DNA of 64,000 nucleotides, from contig NZ_BDBE01000020.1 in the NCBI RefSeq assembly GCF_001612825.1, forward strand, positions 1 through 64,000, given 5' to 3'. The position numbers were made by a program, and so were the translations under genes. Below, piece after piece: positions 49,498 to 60,573 of the stretch. A model generated the notes under the pieces. That model saw nothing but the letters and a program-made list of their open reading frames with translations, was not told where the DNA came from and did not search any database. Position 1 is the first letter of the stretch. Every line of letters begins with the position of its first letter. The DNA is from Nocardia caishijiensis NBRC 108228. GTDB lineage: Bacteria; Actinomycetota; Actinomycetes; Mycobacteriales; Mycobacteriaceae.

Positions 49498-50271
49498 ATG
49501 AGCGGTCAGCGTCCGAAGGATGGCCATGCAGGAGGCTCGAGCATGCTGGACGATCAGGGTATGGGCGGTCAGGGCGCGGCGGTGGAGCGCGGCCACACAG
49601 GGCGCCAGGGCCTGCCGGACGATCAGGGCGCGGAGGGCAGCATCGCCCTGCTCGGGCCCTCCGTGCATCGCCGGATCAGGCAGCTGGTCCTCTCCGGCGA
49701 ACTCGCCCCGGGTAAACCACTCAGCGTGCCCGCGCTGGCGGCCGAGCTCGGGGTGAGTCGCAGTCCGGTGCGCGAGGCCGTGCAGCAGCTCATCTACGAG
49801 GGCCTCGCGGTGAGCACGCCGCACGCGGGCGCGAAGGTGGCCGCCGTCGACGACGAACGCATCCGCGAGGTCCTCGCCGTGCGCGCCGTTCTCGACGGCC
49901 TCGCCGCCGCCACGGCCGCCACCCGCCTCACCGACGCCGACCTCGACAAGCTCGCTACCATCCTCGCCGCCCAGGAAACCAGCCTGACCGACCCGACCGA
50001 CGCCGCCCGCGACGCGCAGCTCGACCTGGAATTCCACAGCTTCATCCGCGTCGCGTCTGGAAATGGTTGTCTTGCAGACGAATTGGCGCGCCTGGAAGCT
50101 CAGGCTCACCTCTATCGAGGCGATTTGTGGTGCTCGGCCCGCAATCGTCGCGTGGCCCTACGCGAACACCGCCGCATCCTCGAAGCCCTCGAATCAGGTC
50201 ACCCCGAATCGGCCCGCATCGCGGCTGAGGCACATGTGCACGGCCTGATGACGCGCCTCGCTCGGCTCTGA
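49498..50271 (+). CDS. GntR regulator, FCD subfamily
   Basis: Protein of 257 residues. The winged helix is PSVHRRIRQLVLSGELAPGK followed by ALAAELGVSRSPVREAVQQL. The FCD ligand domain follows, with LAVRAVLDGLAAATAATRL and a metal-binding-like DLEFHSFIRVASGN and AEAHVHGLM. The first ~50 residues are an unusual low-complexity extension with two DDQG units and several GxQG steps. ATG 49498 has a GGAAAGGG ribosome binding site. It ends the transporter-oxygenase operon and is its probable regulator. Confidence 0.85.
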   Translation: MSGQRPKDGHAGGSSMLDDQGMGGQGAAVERGHTGRQGLPDDQGAEGSIALLGPSVHRRIRQLVLSGELAPGKPLSVPALAAELGVSRSPVREAVQQLIYEGLAVSTPHAGAKVAAVDDERIREVLAVRAVLDGLAAATAATRLTDADLDKLATILAAQETSLTDPTDAARDAQLDLEFHSFIRVASGNGCLADELARLEAQAHLYRGDLWCSARNRRVALREHRRILEALESGHPESARIAAEAHVHGLMTRLARL

Positions 50272-50295
50272 CTCGCCTCGGGGTCGGAGTCCGCG

Positions 50296-50844
50296 CTACC
50301 CCTCCCCGGCGCGAGTATCCGGTGAGCTGACGCGGCGATCCCGATAGGCGGGCGCCTTCGCCGTACCGGCGGGCGTCAGCGTGCGTAGCAAGGGGAGCGT
50401 GCGTCGTTCGATCACCGTCGACAGCACGATCACGCTGTGTGAACGCACCACCGCGCTGGTCCGGTCGATGCTGAGCAGCACGGACTGCAGCCCGGCGTGC
50501 GAATCGGCGCCGATGCGGCACAGCACGTCACCGGAACCCGTGGTGGCGTACGCCTCGAGCACACCGGGGATCGCGTCGAGTTCGGCGGTGACGGTGTCGA
50601 GCGCGCCCTGCGCGATTTCCAGGGTGACGAACGCCTGCACGTCGAAACCCGCTGCGGTGACGTCGATCCGCGGGTCGTAGGAGGCGATCACCCCGGCCTC
50701 CTCCATGCGGTTGATCCTGGCCTGCACCGTCGCGCGGGCAACCTTCGTGCGGCGCGAGAGTTCCAGGATCCCGGCCTTCTGGAACTCGTGCATGGCCGAC
50801 AGGATCGCCAGGTCGAGTTCGTCCAGTTTCGCGGGGGTGCGCAT
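50296..50844 (-). CDS. Lrp/AsnC-family regulator
   Basis: Protein of 182 residues. The AsnC helix-turn-helix is GILELSRRTKVARATVQARI preceded by LDELDLAILSAMHEFQKAG. The ligand-binding RAM domain has AFVTLEIAQGALDTVTAELD and GSGDVLCRIGADSHAGLQSV. The C-terminal tail is basic. ATG 50844 has GGAGG 6 nt upstream. It is divergent from hppD across 131 bp, a common arrangement in which it controls tyrosine catabolism. Confidence 0.87.
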   Translation of the reverse strand: MRTPAKLDELDLAILSAMHEFQKAGILELSRRTKVARATVQARINRMEEAGVIASYDPRIDVTAAGFDVQAFVTLEIAQGALDTVTAELDAIPGVLEAYATTGSGDVLCRIGADSHAGLQSVLLSIDRTSAVVRSHSVIVLSTVIERRTLPLLRTLTPAGTAKAPAYRDRRVSSPDTRAGEG

Positions 50845-50941
50845 GCCAGACCTCCGTCCTCGGGTGCTATTCAAATTGTCCACCATCTGGCCGGAGGAGG
50901 TGTCAACTTTGGTCAGCGTGATCAGGCACGAAGAGAGTTGT

Positions 50942-52118
<1,177 letters not shown>

Positions 52119-52149
52119 GCGGGTGGGCGCACGCACTACAGTTCATGGC

Positions 52150-52674
52150 ATGCGGATCCCCTCGGCGATCATCACCGGCATGGCCTTGGCTGTCGTGCTG
52201 TCGTCGTGCGGATCGGGGGGCGACTCCGATTCGCCGGTCGGCCCGAATCGGCCACCACCGAAGGTGGCCTCGCTCGGGCCCTTCGTCGGTGAGTGCGGGC
52301 ACGTCACCGACGACGAGGTGCGTCGGCTGGCGGGTCTGACCGAGATCTCGCGGGTGTACAAGAACGCGACCGGCTGCAACTGGGAGTCGGGCGGATTGTT
52401 CGCCCCGAGCGTGACATTCGCGTCCTACCGCGGCAGCCCGATCGATCGGGAGAGAGCCTGGGTGTCGAGCGTCGGGCGCAACCCGGAGCCCATCGATGTC
52501 GGCGGGCGCCCCGGCTTCCGTGCACTCGACCCGGAGGGCATCTGCGATTTCGCGGTGCAGCTCGACGACGACTTCTTCGAATGGTCCATCTCCGACGGCG
52601 GTTTCGCCACCGCGCTCGACCAGTGCGACCGCGCCCGCAAGCTGGCCGAGTTGACCCTGGGTCGGCTGCGATGA
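52150..52674 (+). CDS. DUF3558 lipoprotein
   Basis: Lipoprotein of 174 residues: MRIPSAIITGMALAVVLSSC gives the signal and lipobox with lipidated Cys. The DUF3558 domain follows with CGHVTDDEVRRLAGL, TGCNWESGG and the C-terminal DQCDRARKLAELTLGRL. The domain is restricted to actinobacteria and of unknown function on the outer face of the membrane. It overlaps the next paralogue by 4 bp. Confidence 0.85.
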   Translation: MRIPSAIITGMALAVVLSSCGSGGDSDSPVGPNRPPPKVASLGPFVGECGHVTDDEVRRLAGLTEISRVYKNATGCNWESGGLFAPSVTFASYRGSPIDRERAWVSSVGRNPEPIDVGGRPGFRALDPEGICDFAVQLDDDFFEWSISDGGFATALDQCDRARKLAELTLGRLR

Positions 52675-53228
52675 GAACAACCCGGTTCGCGACCGCCACG
52701 GCGGCGCTGCTGCTCACCGTCACCCTCGTCGGCTGTGGCGAGCAGGTGGACGGCACGGCCCTCCCTGCCCCGGACGAGGACCGGGGTGGCGGCGAGAAGG
52801 TGAACTCCGACTTCGACAAACTGCTGCGCGAGTGCGAGCTCGTCGCCGAGGCGAAGATCGGTGAGATCGTCGGCAACGCCACCTACGTCGAGAGCTCCTT
52901 CAGCGGCGCGGTGTGCATGTGGAACATCGCGGACGCACCCGGTGGCTCGGCCATGGCCACCCTCAACTGGTACGAGATGGGTACGCTGAACAACGAGAAG
53001 ACCACCAACCAGAAGTTGGGGTACCTCACCGGTGACATCACGGTGCAGGGTCGTCGGGCCCTGCAGGTGCGTCGGCCGAACGACAACGACTCCTGCGGAG
53101 TCACCGCCCCGGCCGCCGATGTCGGGGTCATCGGCTGGTGGATCAACTACCGGCCGGGCTCGGCCCATCCGGATCCGTGCGCGGGAGCCCAGAAGCTGGT
53201 CGAGTTGACCTTGGATCTGGCCAGGTAG
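52671..53228 (+). CDS. DUF3558 lipoprotein (tandem paralogue)
   Basis: Lipoprotein of 185 residues. The lipobox is in LLTVTLVGCGEQ. The DUF3558 pattern is repeated: FDKLLRECELVAEAKIGEIV, AVCMWNIADAPG and the C-terminal CAGAQKLVELTLDLAR. It overlaps the upstream paralogue (ATGA), so both are made together. The family function is unknown. A 272-bp gap follows that forms the rpsL leader. Confidence 0.85.
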   Translation: MRTTRFATATAALLLTVTLVGCGEQVDGTALPAPDEDRGGGEKVNSDFDKLLRECELVAEAKIGEIVGNATYVESSFSGAVCMWNIADAPGGSAMATLNWYEMGTLNNEKTTNQKLGYLTGDITVQGRRALQVRRPNDNDSCGVTAPAADVGVIGWWINYRPGSAHPDPCAGAQKLVELTLDLAR

Positions 53229-53254
53229 AAGCCTTGACGTAGGACCCCACTTTG

Positions 53255-53500
53255 ACCCCGGTTCGGACGGGCGCGTATCGTGGATCGCTGTGCCCGGATT
53301 GCTACGGGCAAGTTCGTGCGTGAACGTAGGCCAGCGAGAGCGGCCGATACGTTCCAGCGTGCCCTGAAACAGGGAGCCTGAACAGCGCCCGACACGCCCG
53401 ACCGCGGGTCAACGGAAACGTGGCTGGACGTGCAGGTTAACCATTGACCAACACTGAACAGGGTCCCCGCGCCAGCGGGGATGAGCCAGAAAGCCGGTAT
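53255..53500 (+). promoter_or_regulatory. rpsL operon promoter and leader region
   Basis: TTGACC followed after 18 bp by TATCGT (near 53255-53282) is a plausible promoter for the str operon. The roughly 210-nt leader that results has no ORF I can support. It contains a GGTTAACC palindrome (53435-53442) and, next to the start codon, the CRISPR-repeat-like hairpin at 53460. Confidence 0.45.
53460..53488 (+). repeat. Solitary type I-E CRISPR-repeat-like sequence upstream of rpsL
   Basis: The core CCCCGCGCCAGCGGGG is identical to the hairpin core of the E. coli type I-E repeat and is followed by ATGAGCCA, closely matching the sequence before rplJ (ATGAGCCC). Only one copy is present and no spacers flank it. 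It ends 12 nt before the rpsL ATG, where a usual ribosome binding site is lacking. Confidence 0.65.
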
Positions 53501-53875
53501 ATGCCAACCATCAACCAGCTGGTCCGCAAGGGTCGCCGCGACAAGGTCACCAAGACCAAGACTGCGGCCCTCAAAGGGAGCCCGCAGCGTCGTGGCGTGT
53601 GCACTCGCGTGTACACCACCACCCCCAAGAAGCCGAACTCCGCGCTCCGTAAGGTCGCGCGCGTTCGCCTGACCAGCGCGATCGAGGTCACGGCGTACAT
53701 CCCCGGTGAAGGCCACAACCTGCAGGAGCACTCCATGGTGCTCGTCCGCGGCGGTCGTGTGAAGGACCTCCCCGGTGTTCGCTACAAGATCATCCGTGGC
53801 TCGCTGGACACCCAGGGTGTGAAGAACCGCAAGCAGGCCCGCAGCCGCTACGGCGCCAAGAAGGAGAAGAGCTGA
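53501..53875 (+). CDS. rpsL: 30S ribosomal protein S12
   Basis: Ribosomal protein of 124 residues at the decoding centre. It starts [20 protein letters not shown]. The streptomycin-relevant lysines are wild type in [18 protein letters not shown] and [14 protein letters not shown]. It is the first gene of the str operon. The ATG has only AGAAAG upstream, and a longer in-frame start at 53444 would translate the CRISPR-like hairpin, which is unlikely. Confidence 0.97.
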   Translation: MPTINQLVRKGRRDKVTKTKTAALKGSPQRRGVCTRVYTTTPKKPNSALRKVARVRLTSAIEVTAYIPGEGHNLQEHSMVLVRGGRVKDLPGVRYKIIRGSLDTQGVKNRKQARSRYGAKKEKS

Positions 53876-53876
53876 T

Positions 53877-54347
53877 ATGCCACGCAAGGGCCCCGCACCC
53901 AAGCGTCCGCTGATCAACGACCCGGTCTACGGGTCCCCGCTGGTCACTCAGCTGGTCAACAAGATTCTGCTGGACGGCAAGAAGTCGACCGCCGAGCGCA
54001 TCGTCTACGGTGCCCTCGAGCAGGCGCGCGAGAAGACCGGCACCGACCCGGTCGTCACCCTCAAGCGCGCGCTCGACAACGTCAAGCCCGCCCTCGAGGT
54101 GAAGCCCCGCCGCGTCGGTGGCGCCACCTACCAGGTGCCGGTCGAGGTCCGTCCGGGCCGCGCCAACACCCTGGCGCTGCGCTGGCTGGTCAGCTACTCC
54201 CGCGCCCGTCGTGAGAAGACGATGATCGAGCGTCTCGCCCACGAGCTCCTCGACGCCAGCAACGGCCTCGGTGCCGCGGTGAAGCGTCGCGAGGACACCC
54301 ACAAGATGGCCGAGTCGAACCGGGCGTTCGCGCACTACCGCTGGTGA
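53877..54347 (+). CDS. rpsG: 30S ribosomal protein S7
   Basis: Ribosomal protein of 156 residues that organises the 16S 3' domain and can autoregulate the str operon. Conserved parts are [40 protein letters not shown] and [20 protein letters not shown]. It starts 1 bp after the rpsL stop. Confidence 0.97.
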   Translation: MPRKGPAPKRPLINDPVYGSPLVTQLVNKILLDGKKSTAERIVYGALEQAREKTGTDPVVTLKRALDNVKPALEVKPRRVGGATYQVPVEVRPGRANTLALRWLVSYSRARREKTMIERLAHELLDASNGLGAAVKRREDTHKMAESNRAFAHYRW

Positions 54348-54383
54348 TCGCCGCCCGGCCCGTCACTTAAAAGGGAGAATTTC

Positions 54384-56486
54384 GTGGCACAGGACGTGCT
54401 CACCGACCTGAACAAGGTCCGCAACATCGGCATCATGGCCCACATCGATGCGGGCAAGACCACCACCACCGAACGCATCCTCTTCTACACGGGTGTCAAC
54501 TACAAGATCGGTGAGACGCACGACGGCGCGTCGACCACCGACTGGATGGAGCAGGAGCAGGAGCGTGGTATCACCATCACCTCCGCCGCTGTGACCTGTT
54601 TCTGGAACCAGAACCAGATCAACATCATCGACACCCCGGGCCACGTGGACTTCACCGTCGAGGTGGAGCGTTCGCTGCGCGTGCTCGACGGCGCCGTCGC
54701 CGTCTTCGACGGCAAGGAGGGCGTCGAGCCCCAGTCCGAGCAGGTGTGGCGTCAGGCCGACAAGTACGACGTGCCGCGCATCTGCTTCGTGAACAAGATG
54801 GACAAGCTCGGTGCGGATTTCTACTTCACCGTGCAGACCATCAAGGACCGCCTCGGCGCCAAGCCGCTGGTCATCCAGCTGCCGATCGGCGCCGAGGACA
54901 CCTTCGAGGGCATCGTCGACCTGGTCGAGATGAACGCCAAGGTGTGGACCGGCGAGACCAAGCTGGGCGAGAAGTACGAAGTCCAGGAGATCCCGGCCGA
55001 CCTCAAGGACAAGGCCGAGCAGTACCGTCAGGAGCTGCTCGAGACCGTCGCCGAGTCCGACGAGGCGCTGCTGGAGAAGTTCTTCGGCGGCGAGGAGCTC
55101 TCGATCGAGGAGATCAAGGGCGCCATCCGCAAGATGACCGTCGGCTCCGAGCTCTACCCGGTGCTGTGTGGTTCGGCGTTCAAGAACAAGGGCGTGCAGC
55201 CCATGCTCGACGCCGTCGTCGACTACCTGCCGTCCCCGCTGGACGTGGAGAACGTCGAGGGCCACGTGCCCAACAAGGAAGACGAGATCATCACTCGTCA
55301 GCCGAGCGCCGACGCGCCGTTCTCGGCTCTGGCGTTCAAGATCGCGGTGCACCCGTTCTTCGGTGAGCTCACCTACATCCGGGTGTACTCGGGTCAGGTC
55401 GCCTCCGGTGCCCAGGTCGTCAACTCGACCAAGGGCAAGAAGGAGCGTCTGGGCAAGCTGTTCCAGATGCACTCCAACAAGGAGAACCCGGTTCCCGAGG
55501 TCACCGCGGGCCACATCTACGCGGTCATCGGCCTGAAGGACACCACCACCGGTGACACCCTCTGCGACCCGCAGAACCAGGTCGTCCTCGAGTCGATGAC
55601 GTTCCCGGACCCGGTCATCGAGGTCTCCATCGAGCCCAAGACCAAGTCCGACCAGGAGAAGCTCGGCACCGCGATCCAGAAGCTGGCGCGCGAGGATCCG
55701 ACGTTCTCGGTCAAGCTCGACTCCGAGACCGGCCAGACCGTCATCGGCGGTATGGGTGAGCTCCACCTCGACATCCTCGTCGACCGCATGAAGCGCGAGT
55801 TCAAGGTCGAGGCGAACGTCGGTAAGCCGCAGGTTGCCTACCGTGAGACGATCACCAAGCCGGTCGAGAAGCTCGAGTTCACGCACAAGAAGCAGACGGG
55901 TGGCTCCGGCCAGTTCGCGAAGGTCATCATCGCGGTCGAGCCCTTCGTCGGCGAGGACGGTGCGCACTACGAGTTCGAGAACAAGGTCTCCGGCGGTCGC
56001 GTGCCCCGTGAGTACATCCCGTCGGTGGACGCGGGTGCCCAGGACGCCATGCAGTACGGCGTGCTCGCCGGCTACCCGCTGGTGAACCTGAAGGTCACCC
56101 TGCTCGACGGCGCGTACCACGACGTCGACTCGTCGGAAATGGCGTTCAAGATCGCGGGCTCGCAGGCCCTCAAGGAAGCGGCCCGTAAGGCCGGTCCGGT
56201 GATCCTCGAGCCGCTCATGGCGGTGGAGGTCATCACGCCCGAGGACTACATGGGCGACGTGATCGGCGACCTCAACTCCCGCCGTGGCCAGATCCAGGCC
56301 ATGGAGGAACGCAGTGGTGCCCGTGTCGTCAAGGCGCTGGTTCCGCTCTCGGAGATGTTCGGCTACATCGGTGACCTGCGGTCGAAGACCCAGGGTCGCG
56401 CGAACTACTCCATGGTGTTCGACTCCTACGCTGAGGTTCCGGCCAACGTGTCCAAGGAGATCATCGCCAAGGCGACCGGCGAGTAA
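54384..56486 (+). CDS. fusA: Elongation factor G
   Basis: Translocase of 700 residues. The G domain has [40 protein letters not shown] and [10 protein letters not shown]. Domain III has [18 protein letters not shown], and domain IV has [23 protein letters not shown] start with AAAGGGAG upstream. It is the housekeeping EF-G of the str operon, and a second EF-G gene lies 4 kb downstream. Confidence 0.97.
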   Translation: MAQDVLTDLNKVRNIGIMAHIDAGKTTTTERILFYTGVNYKIGETHDGASTTDWMEQEQERGITITSAAVTCFWNQNQINIIDTPGHVDFTVEVERSLRVLDGAVAVFDGKEGVEPQSEQVWRQADKYDVPRICFVNKMDKLGADFYFTVQTIKDRLGAKPLVIQLPIGAEDTFEGIVDLVEMNAKVWTGETKLGEKYEVQEIPADLKDKAEQYRQELLETVAESDEALLEKFFGGEELSIEEIKGAIRKMTVGSELYPVLCGSAFKNKGVQPMLDAVVDYLPSPLDVENVEGHVPNKEDEIITRQPSADAPFSALAFKIAVHPFFGELTYIRVYSGQVASGAQVVNSTKGKKERLGKLFQMHSNKENPVPEVTAGHIYAVIGLKDTTTGDTLCDPQNQVVLESMTFPDPVIEVSIEPKTKSDQEKLGTAIQKLAREDPTFSVKLDSETGQTVIGGMGELHLDILVDRMKREFKVEANVGKPQVAYRETITKPVEKLEFTHKKQTGGSGQFAKVIIAVEPFVGEDGAHYEFENKVSGGRVPREYIPSVDAGAQDAMQYGVLAGYPLVNLKVTLLDGAYHDVDSSEMAFKIAGSQALKEAARKAGPVILEPLMAVEVITPEDYMGDVIGDLNSRRGQIQAMEERSGARVVKALVPLSEMFGYIGDLRSKTQGRANYSMVFDSYAEVPANVSKEIIAKATGE

Positions 56487-56491
56487 TTCGC

Positions 56492-56523
56492 TTGCCGCGG
56501 CCTTGTACGCTTGGCCGCGGCAA
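56492..56523 (+). other. Perfect hairpin between fusA and tuf
   Basis: TTGCCGCGGCC pairs with GGCCGCGGCAA over 11 bp, around a 10-nt loop, 5 bases after the fusA stop. There is no U-run after it. It may be a partial terminator or an RNA processing or stability element that lets tuf be expressed at a different level from fusA. Confidence 0.7.
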
Positions 56524-56600
56524 CCGGGCGTCAGCACGACCCCCCTTAATAACCGCACTGCTGCAAAAAAGCACGCACTAACTAGTCCAGGAGGACAACA

Positions 56601-57791
56601 GTGGCGAAGGCGAAGTTCGAGCGGACGAAGCCCCACGTCAACATCGGCACCATCGGTCACGTCGACCATGGCAAGACCACGCTGACTGCGGCCATCACCA
56701 AGGTGCTCGCCGACAAGTACCCGGACCTGAACGAGAGCTTCGCTTTCGACCAGATCGACAAGGCGCCGGAGGAGAAGGCTCGTGGTATCACGATCAACAT
56801 CTCCCACGTCGAGTACCAGACCGAGAAGCGCCACTACGCGCACGTCGACGCCCCGGGTCACGCCGACTACATCAAGAACATGATCACCGGTGCGGCTCAG
56901 ATGGACGGCGCCATCCTCGTGGTCGCCGCCACCGACGGCCCGATGCCGCAGACCCGCGAGCACGTGCTGCTCGCCCGTCAGGTCGGCGTGCCCTACATCC
57001 TGGTCGCGCTGAACAAGTCGGACATGGTCGACGACGAGGAAATCCTCGAGCTCGTCGAGATGGAGGTCCGCGAGCTGCTGGCTTCGCAGGAGTTCGACGA
57101 GGATGCCCCCGTCGTGCGCGTCTCCGGCCTGAAGGCTCTCGAGGGTGACGAGAAGTGGGCCGAGTCGGTCCTCGAGCTCATGGCTGCCGTCGACGAGTCG
57201 ATCCCGGACCCGGTCCGTGAGACCGAGCTCCCGTTCCTGATGCCGGTCGAGGACGTCTTCACGATCACCGGTCGTGGCACCGTCGTCACCGGTCGTGTCG
57301 AGCGCGGCATCATCAACGTGAACGAGGAAGTCGAGATCGTCGGCATCCGCGAGAAGAGCACCAAGACCACCGTCACCGGTATCGAGATGTTCCGCAAGCT
57401 GCTCGACCAGGGCCAGGCGGGCGACAACGTCGGTCTGCTGGTTCGTGGCATCAAGCGCGAAGATGTCGAGCGTGGCCAGGTCGTCGTGAAGCCGGGCACC
57501 ACCACTCCCCACACGGAGTTCGAGGGCCAGGCGTACATCCTGTCGAAGGACGAGGGCGGTCGCCACACCCCGTTCTTCAACAACTACCGCCCGCAGTTCT
57601 ACTTCCGTACCACGGACGTGACGGGCGTTGTGACCCTCCCCGAGGGCACCGAGATGGTCATGCCCGGTGACAACACCGAGATGTCCGTCAAGCTGATCCA
57701 GCCGGTCGCCATGGACGAGGGCCTGCGTTTCGCGATCCGCGAGGGTGGCCGCACCGTCGGCGCCGGTCGCGTCACGAAGATCATCAAGTGA
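56601..57791 (+). CDS. tuf: Elongation factor Tu
   Basis: GTPase of 396 residues that carries aminoacyl-tRNA to the ribosome. Motifs are [40 protein letters not shown] and [12 protein letters not shown]. Domains II and III include [19 protein letters not shown] and GMEFEG-like substrate loops. GTG start after AGGAGGACAACA. A terminator follows at 57815. Confidence 0.97.
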   Translation: MAKAKFERTKPHVNIGTIGHVDHGKTTLTAAITKVLADKYPDLNESFAFDQIDKAPEEKARGITINISHVEYQTEKRHYAHVDAPGHADYIKNMITGAAQMDGAILVVAATDGPMPQTREHVLLARQVGVPYILVALNKSDMVDDEEILELVEMEVRELLASQEFDEDAPVVRVSGLKALEGDEKWAESVLELMAAVDESIPDPVRETELPFLMPVEDVFTITGRGTVVTGRVERGIINVNEEVEIVGIREKSTKTTVTGIEMFRKLLDQGQAGDNVGLLVRGIKREDVERGQVVVKPGTTTPHTEFEGQAYILSKDEGGRHTPFFNNYRPQFYFRTTDVTGVVTLPEGTEMVMPGDNTEMSVKLIQPVAMDEGLRFAIREGGRTVGAGRVTKIIK

Positions 57792-57814
57792 GTCTCTGAC
57801 TTACTGACACCGCA

Positions 57815-57846
57815 ACGGCGTCGCTCCTCCGGGAGCGGCGCCGTTC
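57815..57846 (+). terminator. Terminator after tuf
   Basis: AACGGCGTCGCTCC pairs with GGAGCGGCGCCGTT (one mismatch) around a TCCG loop and is followed by CGGCGTTTCTG. It closes the str operon. Confidence 0.85.
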
Positions 57847-57955
57847 GGCGTTTCTGGGCGCGCATCCAAGGACCCCATAAGCGCTGATCGCCATAATCGG
57901 TCGAAATGGACTGCCTGGCATGGCATTCTGAGAACAGATCGACGGGGGTGTCGCG

Positions 57956-58516
57956 GTGGGGGAAGAATTCTTCGACAAGTCACGGGCAGAGCCAGGTCGT
58001 AGCACGCCGTACCGGCCGCCGGAACCGGCGCGATGGCCCACTCGCCCGCGGCCCGAGCCTCTGCTCTTCTCCCATGAGGTCCGTGCCGCGAATGTCGAGC
58101 GCGAACGGGTTCAGCGGCTGTTGCGGGAGTCGGCGGCGGGGTCCGATTACTCGTCGAGCAGGGCCAGGAAGATCGGGACCATCGCGATCGTCGGCGTCGC
58201 CGCCCTCATCGGCGGCGGCTACCTGCTCAGCCGCCCGAGTGATCCGGACCCGGTCATCGCGTCTTGCGTACGAACCGAGAAGAACGGCAGCCAGACCGTC
58301 GTCGCTGACAGCAACTGCTCTAGCTCGGGCGTCGGATCCTTCCGCGGCAGCTCGACCTGGCCGCAGTACCAGTACTACTACGGTGGCAACACCACCATCG
58401 GCAAGCCGCCGTCCGGCGGTACGACCATCAAGCCGAGCAATGTCGAGATCAAGACCAAGAGCGGAACGGTCATCCAGCGCGGCGGCCTCGGCCGTGGTGG
58501 CGGCAGCGGCTCGTAG
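57956..58516 (+). CDS. Membrane-anchored hypothetical protein with Gly/Ser-rich tail
   Basis: Protein of 186 residues from a GTG. About 70 cytoplasmic residues (Pro/Arg-rich) precede one helix, IGTIAIVGVAALIGGGYLL. An extracytoplasmic region with two cysteines follows, then Tyr-rich WPQYQYYYGGNTTIGKPPSG and the tail SGTVIQRGGLGRGGGSGS. The RGG-type tail recalls the YgiB/DUF1190 group, but the match is weak. The function is unknown. It has its own short upstream region after the tuf terminator. Confidence 0.6.
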   Translation: MGEEFFDKSRAEPGRSTPYRPPEPARWPTRPRPEPLLFSHEVRAANVERERVQRLLRESAAGSDYSSSRARKIGTIAIVGVAALIGGGYLLSRPSDPDPVIASCVRTEKNGSQTVVADSNCSSSGVGSFRGSSTWPQYQYYYGGNTTIGKPPSGGTTIKPSNVEIKTKSGTVIQRGGLGRGGGSGS

Positions 58517-58616
58517 TCCGCCACACCACAAGCCATGACATGTGGGGTCATCGCCGGGAGGGCGCTGGGTGGGTAGCGTTCGTGGGGTCGGGTGTCCCTG
58601 GGTGTTCGGAGGCGGC

Positions 58617-59429
58617 GTGGTTGTGGTGAAGGGGTTCGAGGTTGTCGAGGGGGAGCTCGGGCACGGGTTGCCGTATTTCGCGTTCGGACAGGGGCGGCCG
58701 TTGGTGTTCCTGCGGTGGTTCACGCCTGATCACACGAACCCGAGCGGGTGGATGCGGGCCAGCGAGGTGAAGACGTTGGCGCCGCTGGCCGGGAACTTCC
58801 GGGTGTATGCGGTGAATCGCGCTCCGGGGATGGCGGAGGGGACGTCGATGGCCGACATCGCGCGCGACCACGCGGCGGCCTTGCGGGAGGAATTCGGGGA
58901 GCCCGTGGATGTGCTGGGGATTTCCTCCGGCGGGTCCGTGGCGTTGCAATTGGCTGCCGATCATCCGTCGGCGGTGCGCAGGCTGGTGATCGCGTCGTCG
59001 GGATGTCGGCTCCCCGAGCCCGCTCGCGCCTCACAGCTGAAGTACGCGAGAGCCGCCGCCGAAGGGAAACGCGCACTCCAGCACATGGCGACCGTCGGTA
59101 TCGAGTCGCCGGTGAAAGCCCGCCTGGTCGGTGCGGTGGCCTGGCTCGCCGACCCGCTGATGCGTCCGAAGAATCCCGCCGACACCCTGGCCTTCGTTCT
59201 CGCCGAAGACGCCTTCGACGTCACCGACCGCCTCACCGACATCACCGCCCCCACCCTGGTGATCGGCGGCGAACGCGACGAGTTCTATCCGCAGTCGATC
59301 TTCCATCAGACCGCCGAGGGCATCCCCGACTCCCGCTTGACCATCTACCCCGACACCACTCACATGGGCGCGATCAAACACGAACGCTTCGCTCCCGAGG
59401 TCACCGAATTCCTGGGCTCAGCAACGTAA
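58617..59429 (+). CDS. Alpha/beta hydrolase
   Basis: Protein of 270 residues from GTG 58617, which has GGAGG just upstream. The nucleophile elbow is LGISSGGSVALQLAADHPSA (Ser in GISSGGS). The acid is probably D in VIGGERDEFYP and the histidine is in YPDTTHMGAIKHERF. There is no signal peptide. The substrate is unknown. The converging gene ends 29 bp downstream. Confidence 0.83.
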   Translation: MVVVKGFEVVEGELGHGLPYFAFGQGRPLVFLRWFTPDHTNPSGWMRASEVKTLAPLAGNFRVYAVNRAPGMAEGTSMADIARDHAAALREEFGEPVDVLGISSGGSVALQLAADHPSAVRRLVIASSGCRLPEPARASQLKYARAAAEGKRALQHMATVGIESPVKARLVGAVAWLADPLMRPKNPADTLAFVLAEDAFDVTDRLTDITAPTLVIGGERDEFYPQSIFHQTAEGIPDSRLTIYPDTTHMGAIKHERFAPEVTEFLGSAT

Positions 59430-59458
59430 TCGAGGATCGAGGCATCCGGCGAAAGGAC

Positions 59459-59812
59459 TCACCGCTCGTCGAGGTTCACCCGGACCGTGACACCGCCGCG
59501 CTCGCCGCGGTGTGCGACAGCACGGCCGGGATGGTCGAGGCCGTCGATGCGCAGGGTGATCGGCCCACCCGCACCGAGGAAGTTGCGCCACCATGTCTTC
59601 TGATCCGGCATGGCGACGCCGATGACGTATTCGTCCCCGGACCGGCGGTAGTTGACCGGGGTGCTGAACGTGCGCCCCGAGCGGCGGCCGACATAACTCA
59701 CCTCGGCGAAGGATTTGCCGAGAACCTTGCGAAGGCCCGGCGCCTTCGTCACGGCGAGGACGATCGCGTTGAAGACGCGCATACCGCGTCGCATCATCGG
59801 ATTCTGAAACAT
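59459..59812 (-). CDS. F420-binding nitroreductase-like protein (DUF385/Ddn family)
   Basis: Split beta-barrel protein of 117 residues. The N-terminal MFQNPMMRRGMRVFNAIVLA is membrane-associating, and the family pattern SYVGRRSGRTFSTPVNYRRS with PDQKTWWRNFLGAGGPITLR is clear. The family includes deazaflavin-dependent nitroreductase, acting on quinones or nitro compounds with F420H2. A longer in-frame start at 59878 lacks support. It is adjacent to another F420/FMN split-barrel gene. Confidence 0.83.
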   Translation of the reverse strand: MFQNPMMRRGMRVFNAIVLAVTKAPGLRKVLGKSFAEVSYVGRRSGRTFSTPVNYRRSGDEYVIGVAMPDQKTWWRNFLGAGGPITLRIDGLDHPGRAVAHRGERGGVTVRVNLDER

Positions 59813-59885
59813 GAACTTGCCCCTGATCTTTCGCGGACTAGGTGATCTCGACCGTACCGATCGACTGTGGCAATTCATTGAGAGC

Positions 59886-60454
<569 letters not shown>

Positions 60455-60460
60455 TTCGCA

Positions 60461-60500
60461 TCGGGTCCGTGTGGCGTCGAGGCGACGCCGCGTGACCCGA
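60461..60500 (+). other. 18-bp leader hairpin before the second EF-G gene
   Basis: Bases 60461-60479 pair with 60483-60500 around loop AGG, with one bulge (C67 of the arm) and three G-U pairs. The top is GGCGTCG/CGACGCC and the base is TCGGGT/ACCCGA. No U-run follows, so it could act as a Rho-dependent, pausing or translational attenuator rather than a simple terminator. Confidence 0.75.
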
Positions 60501-60573
60501 CGCCCGTGCCGTCCCCCGGAGCGCCTCACCGGCGAGCGTCGATTGTCGAAACCGACTCAGCCGGGAGCCTCCC

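Noticed and set aside
53501..53875. Streptomycin-resistance changes in rpsL.
   Set aside because: Both key lysines are present in TTPKKPNS and GGRVKDLPG.
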